Positions 27,408 through 36,865 of a stretch of DNA of 64,000 nucleotides are shown in pieces. The translations under genes and the position numbers were made by a program. The first letter of the stretch is position 1. Each line of letters starts with the position of its first letter. The notes under the pieces are model-generated. The model had not been told where the DNA came from and did no database searches. It saw only the letters and a list, made by a program, of their open reading frames with translations. Source of the DNA: Kolteria novifilia (GTDB lineage Bacteria > Planctomycetota > Planctomycetia > Kolteriales > Kolteriaceae); contig CP036279.1 of assembly GCA_007748055.1 (NCBI GenBank), positions 2,852,001 to 2,916,000 of the forward strand, given 5' to 3'.

Positions 27408-28265
27408 TTGAATCAACCGGGGGTAGCCTTGCGGAGGATGTGCCCGTCTTGGATGTTGCTGTGCTACCGCGATTCTGGGTAGCCCCGGTTGCTGTGCTAC
27501 CGGGGCGGCGCAGCCGCAAGAAGTCGCTGGCGGAGGTTGTGCTCCGGGATTGGATGGTTGCCGGCGAAGGAGAGGCTTGCCCGCGACTTCCGACCGACTT
27601 CGTCGGCCCCTAGCCCTTGCGGAGGATGAGCCCGTCTTGGATGTTGCTGTGCTTCCGCCATTCTGGGTAGCCCCGGTTGCTGTGCTACCGGGGCGGCGCA
27701 GCCGCAAGAAGTCGCTGGCGGAGGTTGCGCTCCGGGATTGGATGGTTGCCGGCGAAGGAGAGGCTTGCCCGCGACTTCCGACCGACTTCGTCGGCCCCGG
27801 TTGAGTCAACCGGGGGTAGCCTTGCGGAGGATGAGCCCGTCTTGGATGTCGCTGTGCTACCGCCATTCTGGGTAGCCCCGGTTGCTGTGCTACCGGGGCG
27901 GCGCAGCCGCAAGAAGTCGCTGGCGGAGGTTGCGCTCCGGGATTGGATGGTTGCCGGCGAAGGAGAGGCTTGCCCGCGACTTCCGACCGACTTCGTCGGC
28001 CCCGGTTGAATCAACCGGGGGTAGCCTTGCGGAGGATGTGCCCGTCTTGGATGGCCTTGGTTGAATCAACCGGGAATAGTCTTGCGGGGGATGTGCCCGT
28101 CTTGGATGTCGCTGTGCTACCGCCATTCTGGGTAGCCCCGGTTGCTGTGCTACCGGGGCGGCGCAGCCGCAAGAAGTCGCTGGCGGAGGTTGCGCTCCGG
28201 GATTGGATGGTTGCCGGCGAAGGAGAGGCTTGCCCGCGACTTCCGACCGACTTCGTCGGCCCCTA
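27408..28265. repeat. modular palindromic repeat array, left part
   Basis: Long units starting GGGTAGCCCCGGTTGCTGTG recur at 27477, 27665, 27870 and 28130, spaced 188, 205 and 260 bp. The 188 step lacks a 17-bp palindromic piece and the 260 step has one extra 55-bp module. Each contains GCGGCGCAGCCGC and a GACCGACTTCGTCGGCCCC segment. The CCCCGGT/ACCGGGG arms can form hairpins. Open frames through it are artefacts of the repeat. Confidence 0.9.
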
Positions 28266-28298
28266 GCCCTTGCGGTGCGATAGGTTTCATCGGAAAAC

Positions 28299-28712
28299 TC
28301 AGTCAACAACGGGCGGGAAGGTGCCTTCTTCGATCAAAAGTTCGCGAAGGAGGACGATGTCGGGATGATTCATGGCGAGCAACGAAACCGTCGCTCTTCC
28401 GACGTCCGTCTTCCCGTTGATCATCGGTCCTATCCATTCGAAGTGGTGTTTCCATCGAGCCCGACGGGGATGATATAACTCCGTCAACCTGCCGCTGAGT
28501 GGATCGATGCTCGCGATGTTGGGGCCCTTGCGAGAATTGCAGCGGAAACAGCTCAACGCGAGATTCCCCAGGGTCGTGTCTCCTCCGTGCTGCCGAGCGA
28601 CGATGTGATCGATGGGGAATGTGAAGAACGAATCGTGCTCCTGGTGAATGAGGCAATATTCGCACCGATTGCCCTCGCGGGTTCTGACTTGAGATCGAAG
28701 CGCCTGATTCAT
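28299..28712 (-). CDS. HNH endonuclease family protein
   Basis: This 137-residue protein has CEYC near the N-terminus, FPIDHIVARQHGGDTT and a NLALSCFRCNSRKG segment. The two Cys pairs with D-H-I-V and the downstream N complete an HNH fold typical of solitary planctomycete and cyanobacterial HNH proteins. It cuts nucleic acid by family. The start overlaps the stop of the upstream small gene by one base (TGATG). The pair lies between the two halves of the repeat array. Confidence 0.85.
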   Translation of the reverse strand: MNQALRSQVRTREGNRCEYCLIHQEHDSFFTFPIDHIVARQHGGDTTLGNLALSCFRCNSRKGPNIASIDPLSGRLTELYHPRRARWKHHFEWIGPMINGKTDVGRATVSLLAMNHPDIVLLRELLIEEGTFPPVVD

Positions 28713-28975
28713 CAGGCTTCAGAAGACTGGCTGAGAAGCCGTCGAGCCTTGGCTTGAAGGATGGCGACGACATTGCCGGCGGAGACGAGGGAATCGTACT
28801 CGGCCCGTTCGTCGTCCGTCAGCGTTCCCGCCGTCGACTTCATGGCGAACTCACGCATTCGTTCCTGAACTGACTCGGGGGCTCGAACCGCCAAGAGCTC
28901 TCGGGCTGCCTCGACAGTCAGGCAGCGACCGACGGGTTCGAGGATTTCGCTGAGGAGTTCCGTGTGCCTGATCAT
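28712..28975 (-). CDS. small helical protein, partner of the HNH gene
   Basis: This 87-residue protein is predicted mostly helical (LLSEILEPVGRCL, SVQERMREFAMK, LTDDERAEYDSLVSAGNVV). It overlaps the HNH start by one base, so it is translationally coupled. Conserved small proteins often precede such HNH genes; a role as partner, or as an immunity-like factor, is only inferred. Confidence 0.7.
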   Translation of the reverse strand: MIRHTELLSEILEPVGRCLTVEAARELLAVRAPESVQERMREFAMKSTAGTLTDDERAEYDSLVSAGNVVAILQAKARRLLSQSSEA

Positions 28976-29000
28976 GACTGGATTATATCAGAGGGTCGCC

Positions 29001-29703
29001 CTTGTTGGGTAGCCCCGGTTGCTGTGCTACCGGGGCGGCGCAGCCGCAAGAAGTCGCTGGCGGAGGTTGCGCTCCGGGATTGGATGGTTGCCGGCGAAGG
29101 AGAGGTTTGCCCGCGACTTCCGACCGACTTCGTCGGCCCCGGTTGAATCAACCGGGGGTAGCCTTGCGGGGGATGTGCCCGTCTTGGATGGCCTTGGTTG
29201 AATCAACCGGGGGTAGCCTTGCGGGGGAGCAACGCGTTCTTGGGTCGCTGTGCTACCGCCATTCTGGGTAGCCCCGGTTGCTGTGCTACCGGGGCGGCGC
29301 AGCCGCAAGAAGTCGCTGGCGGAGGTTGCGCTCCGGGATTGGATGGTTGCCGGCGAAGGAGAGGTTTGCCCGCGACTTCCGACCGACTTCGTCGGCCCCG
29401 GTTGAATCAACCGGGGGTAGCCTTGCGGAGGATGAGCCCGTCTTGGATGGCCCCGGTTGAATCAACCGGGGGTAGCCTTGCGGGGGATGTGCCCGTCTTG
29501 GATGGCCTTGGTTGAATCAACCGGGGGTAGCCTTGCGGAGGATGAGCCCGTCTTGGATGGCCCCGGTTGAATCAACCGGGGGTAGCCTTGCGGAGGGTGA
29601 GCCCGTCTTGGATGGCCTTGGTTGAATCAACCGGGGGTAGCCCTGCGGAGGATGTGCCCGTCTTGGATGGCCCTGGTTGAATCAACCGGGGGGTAGCTTT
29701 GCG
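29001..29703. repeat. modular palindromic repeat array, right part
   Basis: Two long units start at 29007 and 29266. They are followed by tandem 55-bp modules that start at 29401, 29456, 29511, 29566, 29621 and 29676 (GTTGAATCAACC, then GGGGGTAGCC). Each module carries a near-perfect palindrome of CCCCGGTTGA and TCAACCGGGG arms with one central base; the C/T-altered copies are less perfect. The modules differ only at a few positions, so they are tandem duplications, not CRISPR spacers. Confidence 0.9.
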
Positions 29704-29734
29704 GTGTCAATGAAATGAATGGGCAAACGGCGGG

Positions 29735-30277
29735 TTATGGACCCATGAGGGCGATGTTGTCGAGATGGTAGCGGTTGTCGCCGAGACCGTGTTCGACGAC
29801 GGTGCCTTCGACGTGGACGAGATCCCCTTCACGGAACATCCCCAGCCGTGGGTCGTTGGCCAGGAGCAGGGCGCCGTCGTACTCGTCGTCGTCGTGCTTC
29901 TCGGCGAAGCGGACGTACCAGCCCGGACGGCGGCCTTCCTGGTGGGTCAGGCGGCCGTTGATCCATCGATAGTCGGGATCGTGAGCGAAGGTCGCTTCTC
30001 TCCCGCGGGGAACCGCCATGGGGCGGCTCCCCGCACGAGCGTTCGTCGATTTCCGGGAGATCGACTCACCGGGAATCATTTTCTCGTCGGAAGCGAAGTC
30101 GAGCGTGCTCTTGGAGTCGCTATCGGAGGCGTGAAGGGCGGGCGTTTCCTTGCCGTGTGTCAGATGATTCATGACGAAGGGGTCGCGATCGAATGTCGAT
30201 TGAGTCGAGCCGCAGCCCATCAAGCCGGCAAAGAAGCCGGTGACGGCGACGCTCGAGATAAAGCGACCGGGTCTCAT
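29735..30277 (-). CDS. predicted lipoprotein, unknown function
   Basis: This 180-residue protein has a lipobox (FFAGLMGC, Cys22) and a disordered polar region (about 30-90), then a compact beta-rich domain with YRWINGRLTHQEGRRPGWYVRF-type content and a REGDLVHVEGTVVEHG segment near the end. The last part looks like an OB-fold barrel. No family is named. Its stop lies about 30 bp after the repeat array. Confidence 0.7.
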   Translation of the reverse strand: MRPGRFISSVAVTGFFAGLMGCGSTQSTFDRDPFVMNHLTHGKETPALHASDSDSKSTLDFASDEKMIPGESISRKSTNARAGSRPMAVPRGREATFAHDPDYRWINGRLTHQEGRRPGWYVRFAEKHDDDEYDGALLLANDPRLGMFREGDLVHVEGTVVEHGLGDNRYHLDNIALMGP

Positions 30278-30927
30278 AGGAGGCTCGCCATGTCTGGAGT
30301 CGGAGAGTCGCGACGGCTCGAGGGAGATGCGAATCCCGCTCGGGTCCGACTCGATCCTAGGGACACACCACGCTGGTGACGTTCACCCACCAACTTGATC
30401 GGCCGCGTGGGACGTCCTCCCACAATTCCTTCCCCCAAAAACGCGACCCGTGCCGAATGGGAAGCGTCGAGATCGTCACATTCCTCGCAGCCGGATCGGG
30501 GATTTCCAGCTTGGAAGAGGCCCTGCGTCATTGGAGGCCGCGGGAGCTCCCGGGCTGTGGGCGGGTATCCCACCGATTTGGCAATCGGCCCAACTCTTTC
30601 GGAGCAAGCGTGTTAGGAGAAGGGTGTCTCTTCATGGGCCGGGAGTGGGCGGCGTCAGGAGGGTCAGAATCGGAAAAATTTGAATTTTCGTGAAAGGCCG
30701 CACCCCACGATCTTGTGGTGGTTCTCTGGGCGACACCCCAAATCATGGGGTTGGAGGCCTGGAGAGCGAGAGCGGGCAAAAAGGTGTTTGCAGGGGTCCG
30801 GAGCATCTGCTAGATTCTGCCTCGGTGGGAGAACAGCCCCACCAAGCTCCACGGAAGCGAGATTTGTGGGAGGGACGCCCATTTGGTCGTCGAGCTCAAC
30901 TTGGGCTCATCATGAGCCGGAACGGGA
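30278..30927. other. intergenic region upstream of the MraZ-like gene
   Basis: The 650-bp gap holds the candidate promoter (30788-30816), two TGGGAG boxes at 30826 and 30867, and an AT-rich segment near 30665-30695. No gene is supported. Confidence 0.5.
30788..30816 (+). promoter_or_regulatory. candidate sigma70-type promoter of the mraZ-like gene
   Basis: TTGCAG (30788-30793) and TAGATT (30811-30816) are separated by 17 bp; each matches the consensus at four of six positions. Two TGGGAG boxes lie downstream (30826 and 30867). MraZ proteins bind TGGGN direct repeats, normally about 10 bp apart, so the spacing here (41 bp) is unusual and autoregulation is only possible. Confidence 0.35.
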
Positions 30928-31413
30928 ATGACGCTAGCACCCCAGCTCATCACGGGTGAATTTCGACGCGTCTATGACGACCGTTATCGCATTGCATTGC
31001 CAATGGAGAGCATTGAGACGCTCACGCAGCCGTCCGCGGATTGCGTACTCGCGAAGGAACGTGAAGGTTGCCTCAGTCTGTGGAACGCACAACTCTGGCA
31101 AGAGCGCATCGAGGGGGGAGTCGAGCTTCTGCGAAAGAAGCTCGAACTGAATCTATTGCAGTTCGACATGGCCAAGGTTCAACGCTTCACGCGTCTACTC
31201 TCGACGCGGAGCCGTCCCGTCAAACTTGGCCAGCGGGGACGCTTGCTTGTCCCGGAGGGGTTTCGCGAGTTTCTCGCCGTCGAACCGAACAACGAAGTGA
31301 TCATCGTTGGCGCCGGTTTTTGTCTGGAGATCTGGAATCCAGAGATCTGGGTGCAGTACCTGCGCGATGACATCGGTCAGTTCAACGACCTGTTCAAGGA
31401 GTTGATCAGTTGA
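30928..31413 (+). CDS. mraZ: MraZ-like DNA-binding protein
   Basis: This 161-residue protein has two SpoVT-AbrB-type halves: LITGEFRRVYDDRYRIALP near the start, with CLSLWNAQLWQERI, and SRPVKLGQRGRLLVPEGFR with FCLEIWNPEIWVQYL near the end. This internal duplication is the MraZ plan, and the N-terminal FxxxxDxxxRIxLP and C-terminal GRLLVP motifs fit. MraZ represses the dcw cell-wall/division cluster in other bacteria. Here it is not followed by rsmH or other dcw genes but by 620 bp and recQ. Start ATG at 30928. Confidence 0.8.
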   Translation: MTLAPQLITGEFRRVYDDRYRIALPMESIETLTQPSADCVLAKEREGCLSLWNAQLWQERIEGGVELLRKKLELNLLQFDMAKVQRFTRLLSTRSRPVKLGQRGRLLVPEGFREFLAVEPNNEVIIVGAGFCLEIWNPEIWVQYLRDDIGQFNDLFKELIS

Positions 31414-32033
31414 GTCACGTTTCGTTCGGAGATCGGAGTTCTCTGAAAGGGAAACGTGCGTGCAGTCCCAGCGCGTGCTTCGGCCACGGGGCCTCTTCTT
31501 CTTTGGAACACCACGACGACGCATAGCAAGACGCTAGCCCTCGCGCGACCGGGGGTACGGGCAGGATGCCCACTGTCAAAGAATGCTGTGGGCTCCGTGG
31601 TACGAAGCATCTGAGACCGCGTGGGGACGCGAGCGAATCATTGCCATTGGGCACGAGGCCGCCTTTCCAAGGAGAGGTGTTGGGCACGGAAGCCCCATTT
31701 TCATCACCGATGGCAATGACACACTCCCGCCCGCGAGGATGCGAGCGGGATGAACGGCAAGGGCCCGATTCAGCGCCGTTGCCACCGTTTGAGCGTCGAA
31801 AACACCTCCCAACCACTCTGAATCGGTCAGCATTGGTCGATTTTCGGTAGGAAACACTCCATTTTGTGGACGGATTCCGCCTTCTTGGAGCCACTTCCGA
31901 TCGATCTTCCTCCTGGATGAATCCCCCATTTTCGCCTAAACCTAATTCATGAGGCCGAGCGCCACGGTGCCGCGTCGGCGATCGGGTCGGAGGCGGTGCC
32001 TCGGTCACGCAAGGGAAGTCGGATGGATCAGGG
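31414..32033. other. intergenic region between mraZ-like gene and recQ
   Basis: The 620-bp gap contains an 8-bp inverted pair just after mraZ (CACGTTTC 31416-31423 and GAAACGTG 31451-31458) and a 10-bp inverted pair TCATTGCCAT / ATGGCAATGA (31638-31647 and 31710-31719). No gene is supported. Confidence 0.4.
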
Positions 32034-34496
32034 ATGGTGAGTGCTCCGAGCGGCCCCATCGACGAATTGTTGCCCCGCTTCGGCTTGAGCACCTTCAGGC
32101 CGGGACAGCGCGAGGTGATCGAGACCGTGCTCGGTGGTCGCGACGTCCTCTGCGTGATGCCCACCGGCGGCGGCAAGAGCCTCTGTTACCAACTCCCCGC
32201 GTTGCTTCAGTCCCCCGCGCTCGTCGTCAGCCCGCTGATCGCGCTGATGAAGGACCAAGAGGACCAGCTCGCTCGGCTGGGCATTCAAGCGACCTCCCTC
32301 CATAGTGGACTCGACCCCGCGGAACGGCAGCAGCGACTCAGCGGGATTCGCGAAGGGGCCTTCGACCTCATCTATGTCGCGCCCGAGCGACTGCGTAGCG
32401 AACGCTTCCGCGAGATGCTCGGTGGGCTCGATATCTCCCTCCTGGCGATTGACGAAGCACACTGCATCAGTGAATGGGGGCACGACTTCCGCCCCGACTA
32501 CGCTCGTCTGGGTTACGTTCGCCGTCAGCTCGGTGATCCGACGACGATCGCGCTGACCGCGACCGCCACCGACGCGGTGCGCCGGGACATCGCGACCCAA
32601 CTCGACTTGCACGACCCCGCGGTCTTCATTCGCGGGTTTGATCGCCCCAACCTCCACTACGGCGTCACCGCCGCCGCGACCAAGGCCCAGAAGTTGACCC
32701 GCCTGCGCGCCGTGGTTCATGAGACTCCCGGATCGATCATCGTCTACGCCTCCAGCCGCAAGAGCTGCGAGGAGGTCGCGGCGCATTTGCGCGAACGCTG
32801 CGGTCGCAAGGTCGGGGTTTATCATGCCGGACTCATGGCCAACGATCGGCGGCAAGCTCAAGACCACTTCATGAGTGGGCGAAGCGACATCATCGTCGCG
32901 ACCAACGCGTTCGGCATGGGGATCGATAAGCCTGACATCCGCGCGGTCTTGCATCACAACATCCCTGGGACGCTCGAGGCCTACTACCAGGAGGCGGGTC
33001 GCGCGGGGCGCGATGGTCAGCCGGCTCGTTGCGAGCTACTCTTCTCGATGGCCGATCGCATGATCCAAGAGTTTTTCATCGAGAATGAGTATCCCGAGCG
33101 GCGTGTGATTTACGACGTGCTCGACGTCCTACGCTCCCAAGGGCAGGAATTGGTCGAGTGGACCCGTTCCCAGATTTGCGAGCGACTTAACGGTGGTGTG
33201 GCGGAGATGGCGGTCGGGACCGCGCTTCGTCTCCTCGAGTCCGCCGGCGTCGTCGAACGGTTGAGGCCTCGGGAGAACCTGGCGACCATCACCATTCACG
33301 AGTCGGGGCCGGACCTGACCGACTTGCTGCCGGCCAACGCGAAGACCCAGCGGGCGGTGCTGCGTTTTCTGCAAGGACTCGTCGGCGATCGTCGCGGCCA
33401 GGAGTGCTACTTCCGTCCGGAACAAGCGGCCGCGGCGCTCGAGATCGATCGCTCGTCGATGGTCGCGGCGATCGGCGAACTTCGCTCGCGGCTGGACATC
33501 GACTACGTTCCGCCCTTTCGCGGCAGTGCCACGCGGGTGCTCGATCTAACGACCCCCGCCGAGTCGCTGCCGATCGATTTCGAGGAGTTGGAGCGGCGGC
33601 GGCAGCGTGAGTATGAGAAGCTGGATGAAGTGATCGCGTACGCGACCAGTCGCGATTGCCGTCGTCAACATATCCTCGGCTACTTCGGCGAGCGTAGCGA
33701 TGCCTGTGGTCACTGCGATCAATGCGACATGGTGGGCGGTTCGCGTCGTACTTCGGGCAGCGCTTTCGAGGGTGATGCCGGGATCGCGATGGACGATCGC
33801 TCGCGCGCGGTGCTGGTGGCGGTCTTGGAAGGGGCAGCCGAACTTCGGGGACGGTTCGGAAAAGGACGTCTCGCGGAGACTCTGACCGGGTCGAAATCGA
33901 AGCAAATCGAGAAGGCCGGGCTCAGTCGTAAGCAATGCTTTGGGAAGCTGCTCGAATTTCAGCAGCGTGATGTCATCACGATGGTCGAAGCGCTCCTGCA
34001 AGCGGGAGCCCTCGAGCAGAGTGGCGATCGCTTGCGGCCGACGGTGAAGCTCAATGCCCAGGGGGCGGCGATGCTGCGGGACGCGGGTCTCCTGCCGAGC
34101 CGACTGCCGCTGCCGCGCGAGCTTTGGGCGAAAATGGCCCAGTGCATCAGTGTGCCCTTGTCGGCTGGGATGGGGGAGGGCACTAATACGTCGGCATCAC
34201 GAGAGGAGTCGGCGGCGGAGGTGTCCGCGAAGTCCTCCACCTCTCCGGCGACCCCGACCGAGGAGAGCGGGAGGGTTCCTGACGAGCACTGGACGTGTCG
34301 CTTGCTCGAGGCGGGGTTCTCGATCAGCGAGTGTGCCCTGATTCGGCGGATGACGGCCGACCGTGTGCTCGCGGATGCACTGCGAGCGGCGCGACGTGGA
34401 GTCGGTGTCCCTTGGGAGCCCTTCGAGGATTACCCGTTCGAGAGCGATCTAATGGCCCAAGTGGAGGAGTTGCGTCGCTGCCTAGCAGTCCGTTGA
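32034..34496 (+). CDS. recQ: RecQ-family ATP-dependent DNA helicase
   Basis: This 820-residue helicase has Walker A PTGGGKS (43-49), DEAH box (D140-E-A-H143) followed by CISEWGHDFRPDY, the QAGRAGRDG motif VI, and the zinc-binding Cys set (CRRQHILGYFGERSDACGHC at its end). RecQ unwinds DNA in recombinational repair. It is about 200 residues longer than E. coli RecQ; the extra part has an RQC-like winged helix and a poorly conserved tail. The last codons and the stop fall inside MITE copy C, so the end may be altered. Start ATG at 32034. Confidence 0.9.
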   Translation: MVSAPSGPIDELLPRFGLSTFRPGQREVIETVLGGRDVLCVMPTGGGKSLCYQLPALLQSPALVVSPLIALMKDQEDQLARLGIQATSLHSGLDPAERQQRLSGIREGAFDLIYVAPERLRSERFREMLGGLDISLLAIDEAHCISEWGHDFRPDYARLGYVRRQLGDPTTIALTATATDAVRRDIATQLDLHDPAVFIRGFDRPNLHYGVTAAATKAQKLTRLRAVVHETPGSIIVYASSRKSCEEVAAHLRERCGRKVGVYHAGLMANDRRQAQDHFMSGRSDIIVATNAFGMGIDKPDIRAVLHHNIPGTLEAYYQEAGRAGRDGQPARCELLFSMADRMIQEFFIENEYPERRVIYDVLDVLRSQGQELVEWTRSQICERLNGGVAEMAVGTALRLLESAGVVERLRPRENLATITIHESGPDLTDLLPANAKTQRAVLRFLQGLVGDRRGQECYFRPEQAAAALEIDRSSMVAAIGELRSRLDIDYVPPFRGSATRVLDLTTPAESLPIDFEELERRRQREYEKLDEVIAYATSRDCRRQHILGYFGERSDACGHCDQCDMVGGSRRTSGSAFEGDAGIAMDDRSRAVLVAVLEGAAELRGRFGKGRLAETLTGSKSKQIEKAGLSRKQCFGKLLEFQQRDVITMVEALLQAGALEQSGDRLRPTVKLNAQGAAMLRDAGLLPSRLPLPRELWAKMAQCISVPLSAGMGEGTNTSASREESAAEVSAKSSTSPATPTEESGRVPDEHWTCRLLEAGFSISECALIRRMTADRVLADALRAARRGVGVPWEPFEDYPFESDLMAQVEELRRCLAVR

Positions 34497-34650
34497 TTTA
34501 GGCGGGCCAAGGCGAGAACGCGCCATGTTGGCCAGGATTGAAGATAAGAAACGCTGGTGAGTCCGTCGATTCGTCGCGTTTCCCAGACGCGGAGATTGGT
34601 CAAAAGGGCCGTTCGTAGTCGGCGGCGAATAGATCAACGGGCCGCCTAGG
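34481..34650. mobile_element. MITE-like element, copy C, at the recQ 3' end
   Basis: A 170-bp element, inverted relative to copies A and B, starts CCTAGCAGTCCGTTGATTTA and ends AGATCAACGGGCCGCCTAGG. The two ends are inverted repeats with one small indel. The recQ reading frame runs into it and uses its TGA at 34494-34496. Confidence 0.85.
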
Positions 34651-34789
34651 TTGAGTCGGGCGCGATTCTCCGCGCGAAAGCGATTGTGCGGAGACGATAG
34701 TGGTGAGTTTGGTGAATGTAGAACCTTGGGTGTACTGACGTTCTTGTAGTTCAGGCGAATAATACTCAAGGGGGAGCTGGAGATGCTCG

Positions 34790-35275
34790 ATGAGTCTGGG
34801 TGAGTTCGAGGCCGAGGTCGCACGACGGGCGATCCGTTGTTTTGTGGAGTTGGCCTACCCCGATGGGAACGTGCCCAAGAACCGGGCGCAGTTCGTCGAC
34901 GACCTCGATTCGGCGACGTTGGAGCAAATCCTCGCCAAGACCGGCGTCGAGAAGCTTCCCCAGGAGTCATCGGGGGCGACCGGCGGGAATGCGCTGCGGA
35001 TCGGCAACGCTTGGTACCCCCACATGAAGATGTGGATTCGTCCCTATTCCGAAGCCCCGGGTTTCGTACTAGGTGTGGACACGCACGATGATCTAGGTAT
35101 TAAGCCTGATCATCCCGAGTGGGACCAGGTCCAGCAACTGAAGGCGAGGAATCTCGAATTGGCTCGACGTATCGAGTCGCGATGGGCGGAGGAAGGACTT
35201 CCGACCCAGGAAGGCCTACTACGGCGCTATCTCTCGGATGCCCAACCGGGCAGCTCTGAGGGGGACAGGACGTGA
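34790..35275 (+). CDS. conserved protein of unknown function, response-regulator partner
   Basis: This 161-residue acidic protein has no recognised motif; it includes WYPHMKMWIRPYSEAPGF and a helical C-terminus (VQQLKARNLELARRIESRWAEE). GGGGAGCTGGAG lies just before the ATG. Its last bases overlap the response regulator start as GTGA, so the two proteins are probably made together. Confidence 0.65.
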   Translation: MSLGEFEAEVARRAIRCFVELAYPDGNVPKNRAQFVDDLDSATLEQILAKTGVEKLPQESSGATGGNALRIGNAWYPHMKMWIRPYSEAPGFVLGVDTHDDLGIKPDHPEWDQVQQLKARNLELARRIESRWAEEGLPTQEGLLRRYLSDAQPGSSEGDRT

Positions 35276-36081
35276 CACTCCAGGAGCAGCAACGAATCCT
35301 CGTGATCGAGGATGAGCCGGCGATTCGCGAGCTGGTGTGCAAGCTTCTCGACATCCACGGCTTCGTCACGCACGGCGAAGGGGATGGCGAAACGGGGCTC
35401 AACGCCGCGCGCGAGTGGAGGCCCGATGCCCTGATCCTCGATCTGATGCTCCCGTTTGTCGATGGATTCGAGGTTTGCCGCCAGTTGCGCGCCGAGCCAC
35501 CACAAGAGGCCGTCGGCATCCTTATCTTGTCGGCGCGGAGCGACCACGAGAGCCGAGTTCGCGCGTTCGAGCTCGGAGCGGACCGCTATTTGACCAAACC
35601 CTTCCATCCCAACGAGGTGTTGCGCGAACTGCTGTCGCTACGCGAGTCCCCGGATGGCTCCGAGGTGGGCCTGCGCCGGCGGCGTCGTATCGACGTCGTC
35701 GACGGACCCAACTATCGCGGGCAAGTCGACGAGTTGGTCGCCGATCTCTTTCACACCACTCCCATGGCTCCCGCGGAGATCGCCGAGACGTGCGCGGTGC
35801 TCCTCGACGTCGGTCGGGAACTCCTCGACCATCATGCCGAGGACGTCGCTCCGGGAAGTGTCCATCTCACGTGCGAGATTTTCGACGACCGGCTCCGTCA
35901 TGTCGTAAACTACGACGGGGAGCCGAATCGGAGCAACGGCGGTTGGAAGGCCGTTCGTGATGCGTTCTCCCACGAATCGGTCGTTGGCGAGCCGAGCGTC
36001 GAACAGAAGCTGGGCGGATCCTTCGTGGAGACGCTGCATCCCCACGAACTCGTGCTGACCCGTCCCTTCCGCTCGGCCTAG
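35272..36081 (+). CDS. response regulator with undefined output domain
   Basis: This 269-residue protein has a receiver domain (LVIEDEPAIRELV, ILDLMLPFVDGF with the phospho-accepting Asp near 62, and LTKPFHPNEVLR). The C-terminal part (about 130-269) is not a known DNA-binding or cyclase output; it contains DVGRELLDHHAEDV and GGSFVETLHPHELVLTRPF. It may be a protein-interaction or ATPase-like domain. GTG start overlaps the previous gene. No histidine kinase is adjacent. Confidence 0.75.
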   Translation: MTLQEQQRILVIEDEPAIRELVCKLLDIHGFVTHGEGDGETGLNAAREWRPDALILDLMLPFVDGFEVCRQLRAEPPQEAVGILILSARSDHESRVRAFELGADRYLTKPFHPNEVLRELLSLRESPDGSEVGLRRRRRIDVVDGPNYRGQVDELVADLFHTTPMAPAEIAETCAVLLDVGRELLDHHAEDVAPGSVHLTCEIFDDRLRHVVNYDGEPNRSNGGWKAVRDAFSHESVVGEPSVEQKLGGSFVETLHPHELVLTRPFRSA

Positions 36082-36865
36082 TGCGCTGGTCCAATTGACT
36101 TTAGCGGGCCACTTGCTGCTTGTCCGCCGGCGCCCGTTCTGGGCCAACGCACGCTTCAAGTTTGAACCGGGCACTGTTCTCGCCGTTCACATCTTCAGCT
36201 CCAAAGAGCATCCCGAGCGTCGACCCACGCTCTCCGCGCGGGGAGGCTCGCGTTATCTCTCCCCCCAGTCCGCACGGCCGTTTCGCAAATCAGTTCCGCA
36301 TGGAGTTCCCTGGGGCGTCATCATTTCCATGGAACTGGTTGTCCTGACTACCTCTGACGATGCACAGGGCCGCTTGGGACTCTCGATTGGATGGAGAGAG
36401 TCTTCCGATTCGTGTGGCTGCAAAGAATTGGAGGGTATGGTGGTGGTGGAATAAGAAGTGATGAAGATCGGCGCAAGACGAGTGGGTTATTTGTCTAATG
36501 GCTGCATCTTTTGAGATGCCTCCTAGGATGCGAGGTGAGACTATTAAGGAAGTTTAGCACTGCATTCTTCGAACATTATCAATTCGTGACCTATCATTTT
36601 CTAAAGTCAGATTTAACGGAGTCGCGGCGAATCCCGTTTCGCTCAATCCGTCATTCTCGGTCGTGGTGAGAAACCGTTTGATTCAGCTTTGATGAAATCA
36701 ACCCCCTCCTGGAAGTGGGCGGCAGGGTAGCCGTCTGCGCTTAGGAATTACCTGCCTACCGTTCTCGGCAGGATGTGATGCCGACGTGCGGAAGCCGTTG
36801 AAGAGGTCGCCATCGACCTCTTTCCGCTACCCGTGCGCGCTCACCGTCACCAAAGGTTTCGCAAC
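36082..36865. other. intergenic region, AT-richer island
   Basis: The 784-bp gap before the trypsin-like protein has a lower-GC part (about 36450-36640) and a 6-bp hairpin GCATCT/AGATGC (36504-36519). The open frame 36095-36454 has no family features and is not called. Confidence 0.45.

Noticed and set aside
27550-28266. open frames across the repeat array
   Set aside because: They repeat in different registers with the units and look like repeat artefacts.
29401-29703. 55-bp tandem repeats considered as a CRISPR array
   Set aside because: The whole unit repeats with only a few substitutions; there are no variable spacers and no cas genes.
36095-36454. 119-residue ORF in the gap after the response regulator
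   Set aside because: No family features, start signal or conserved pattern.
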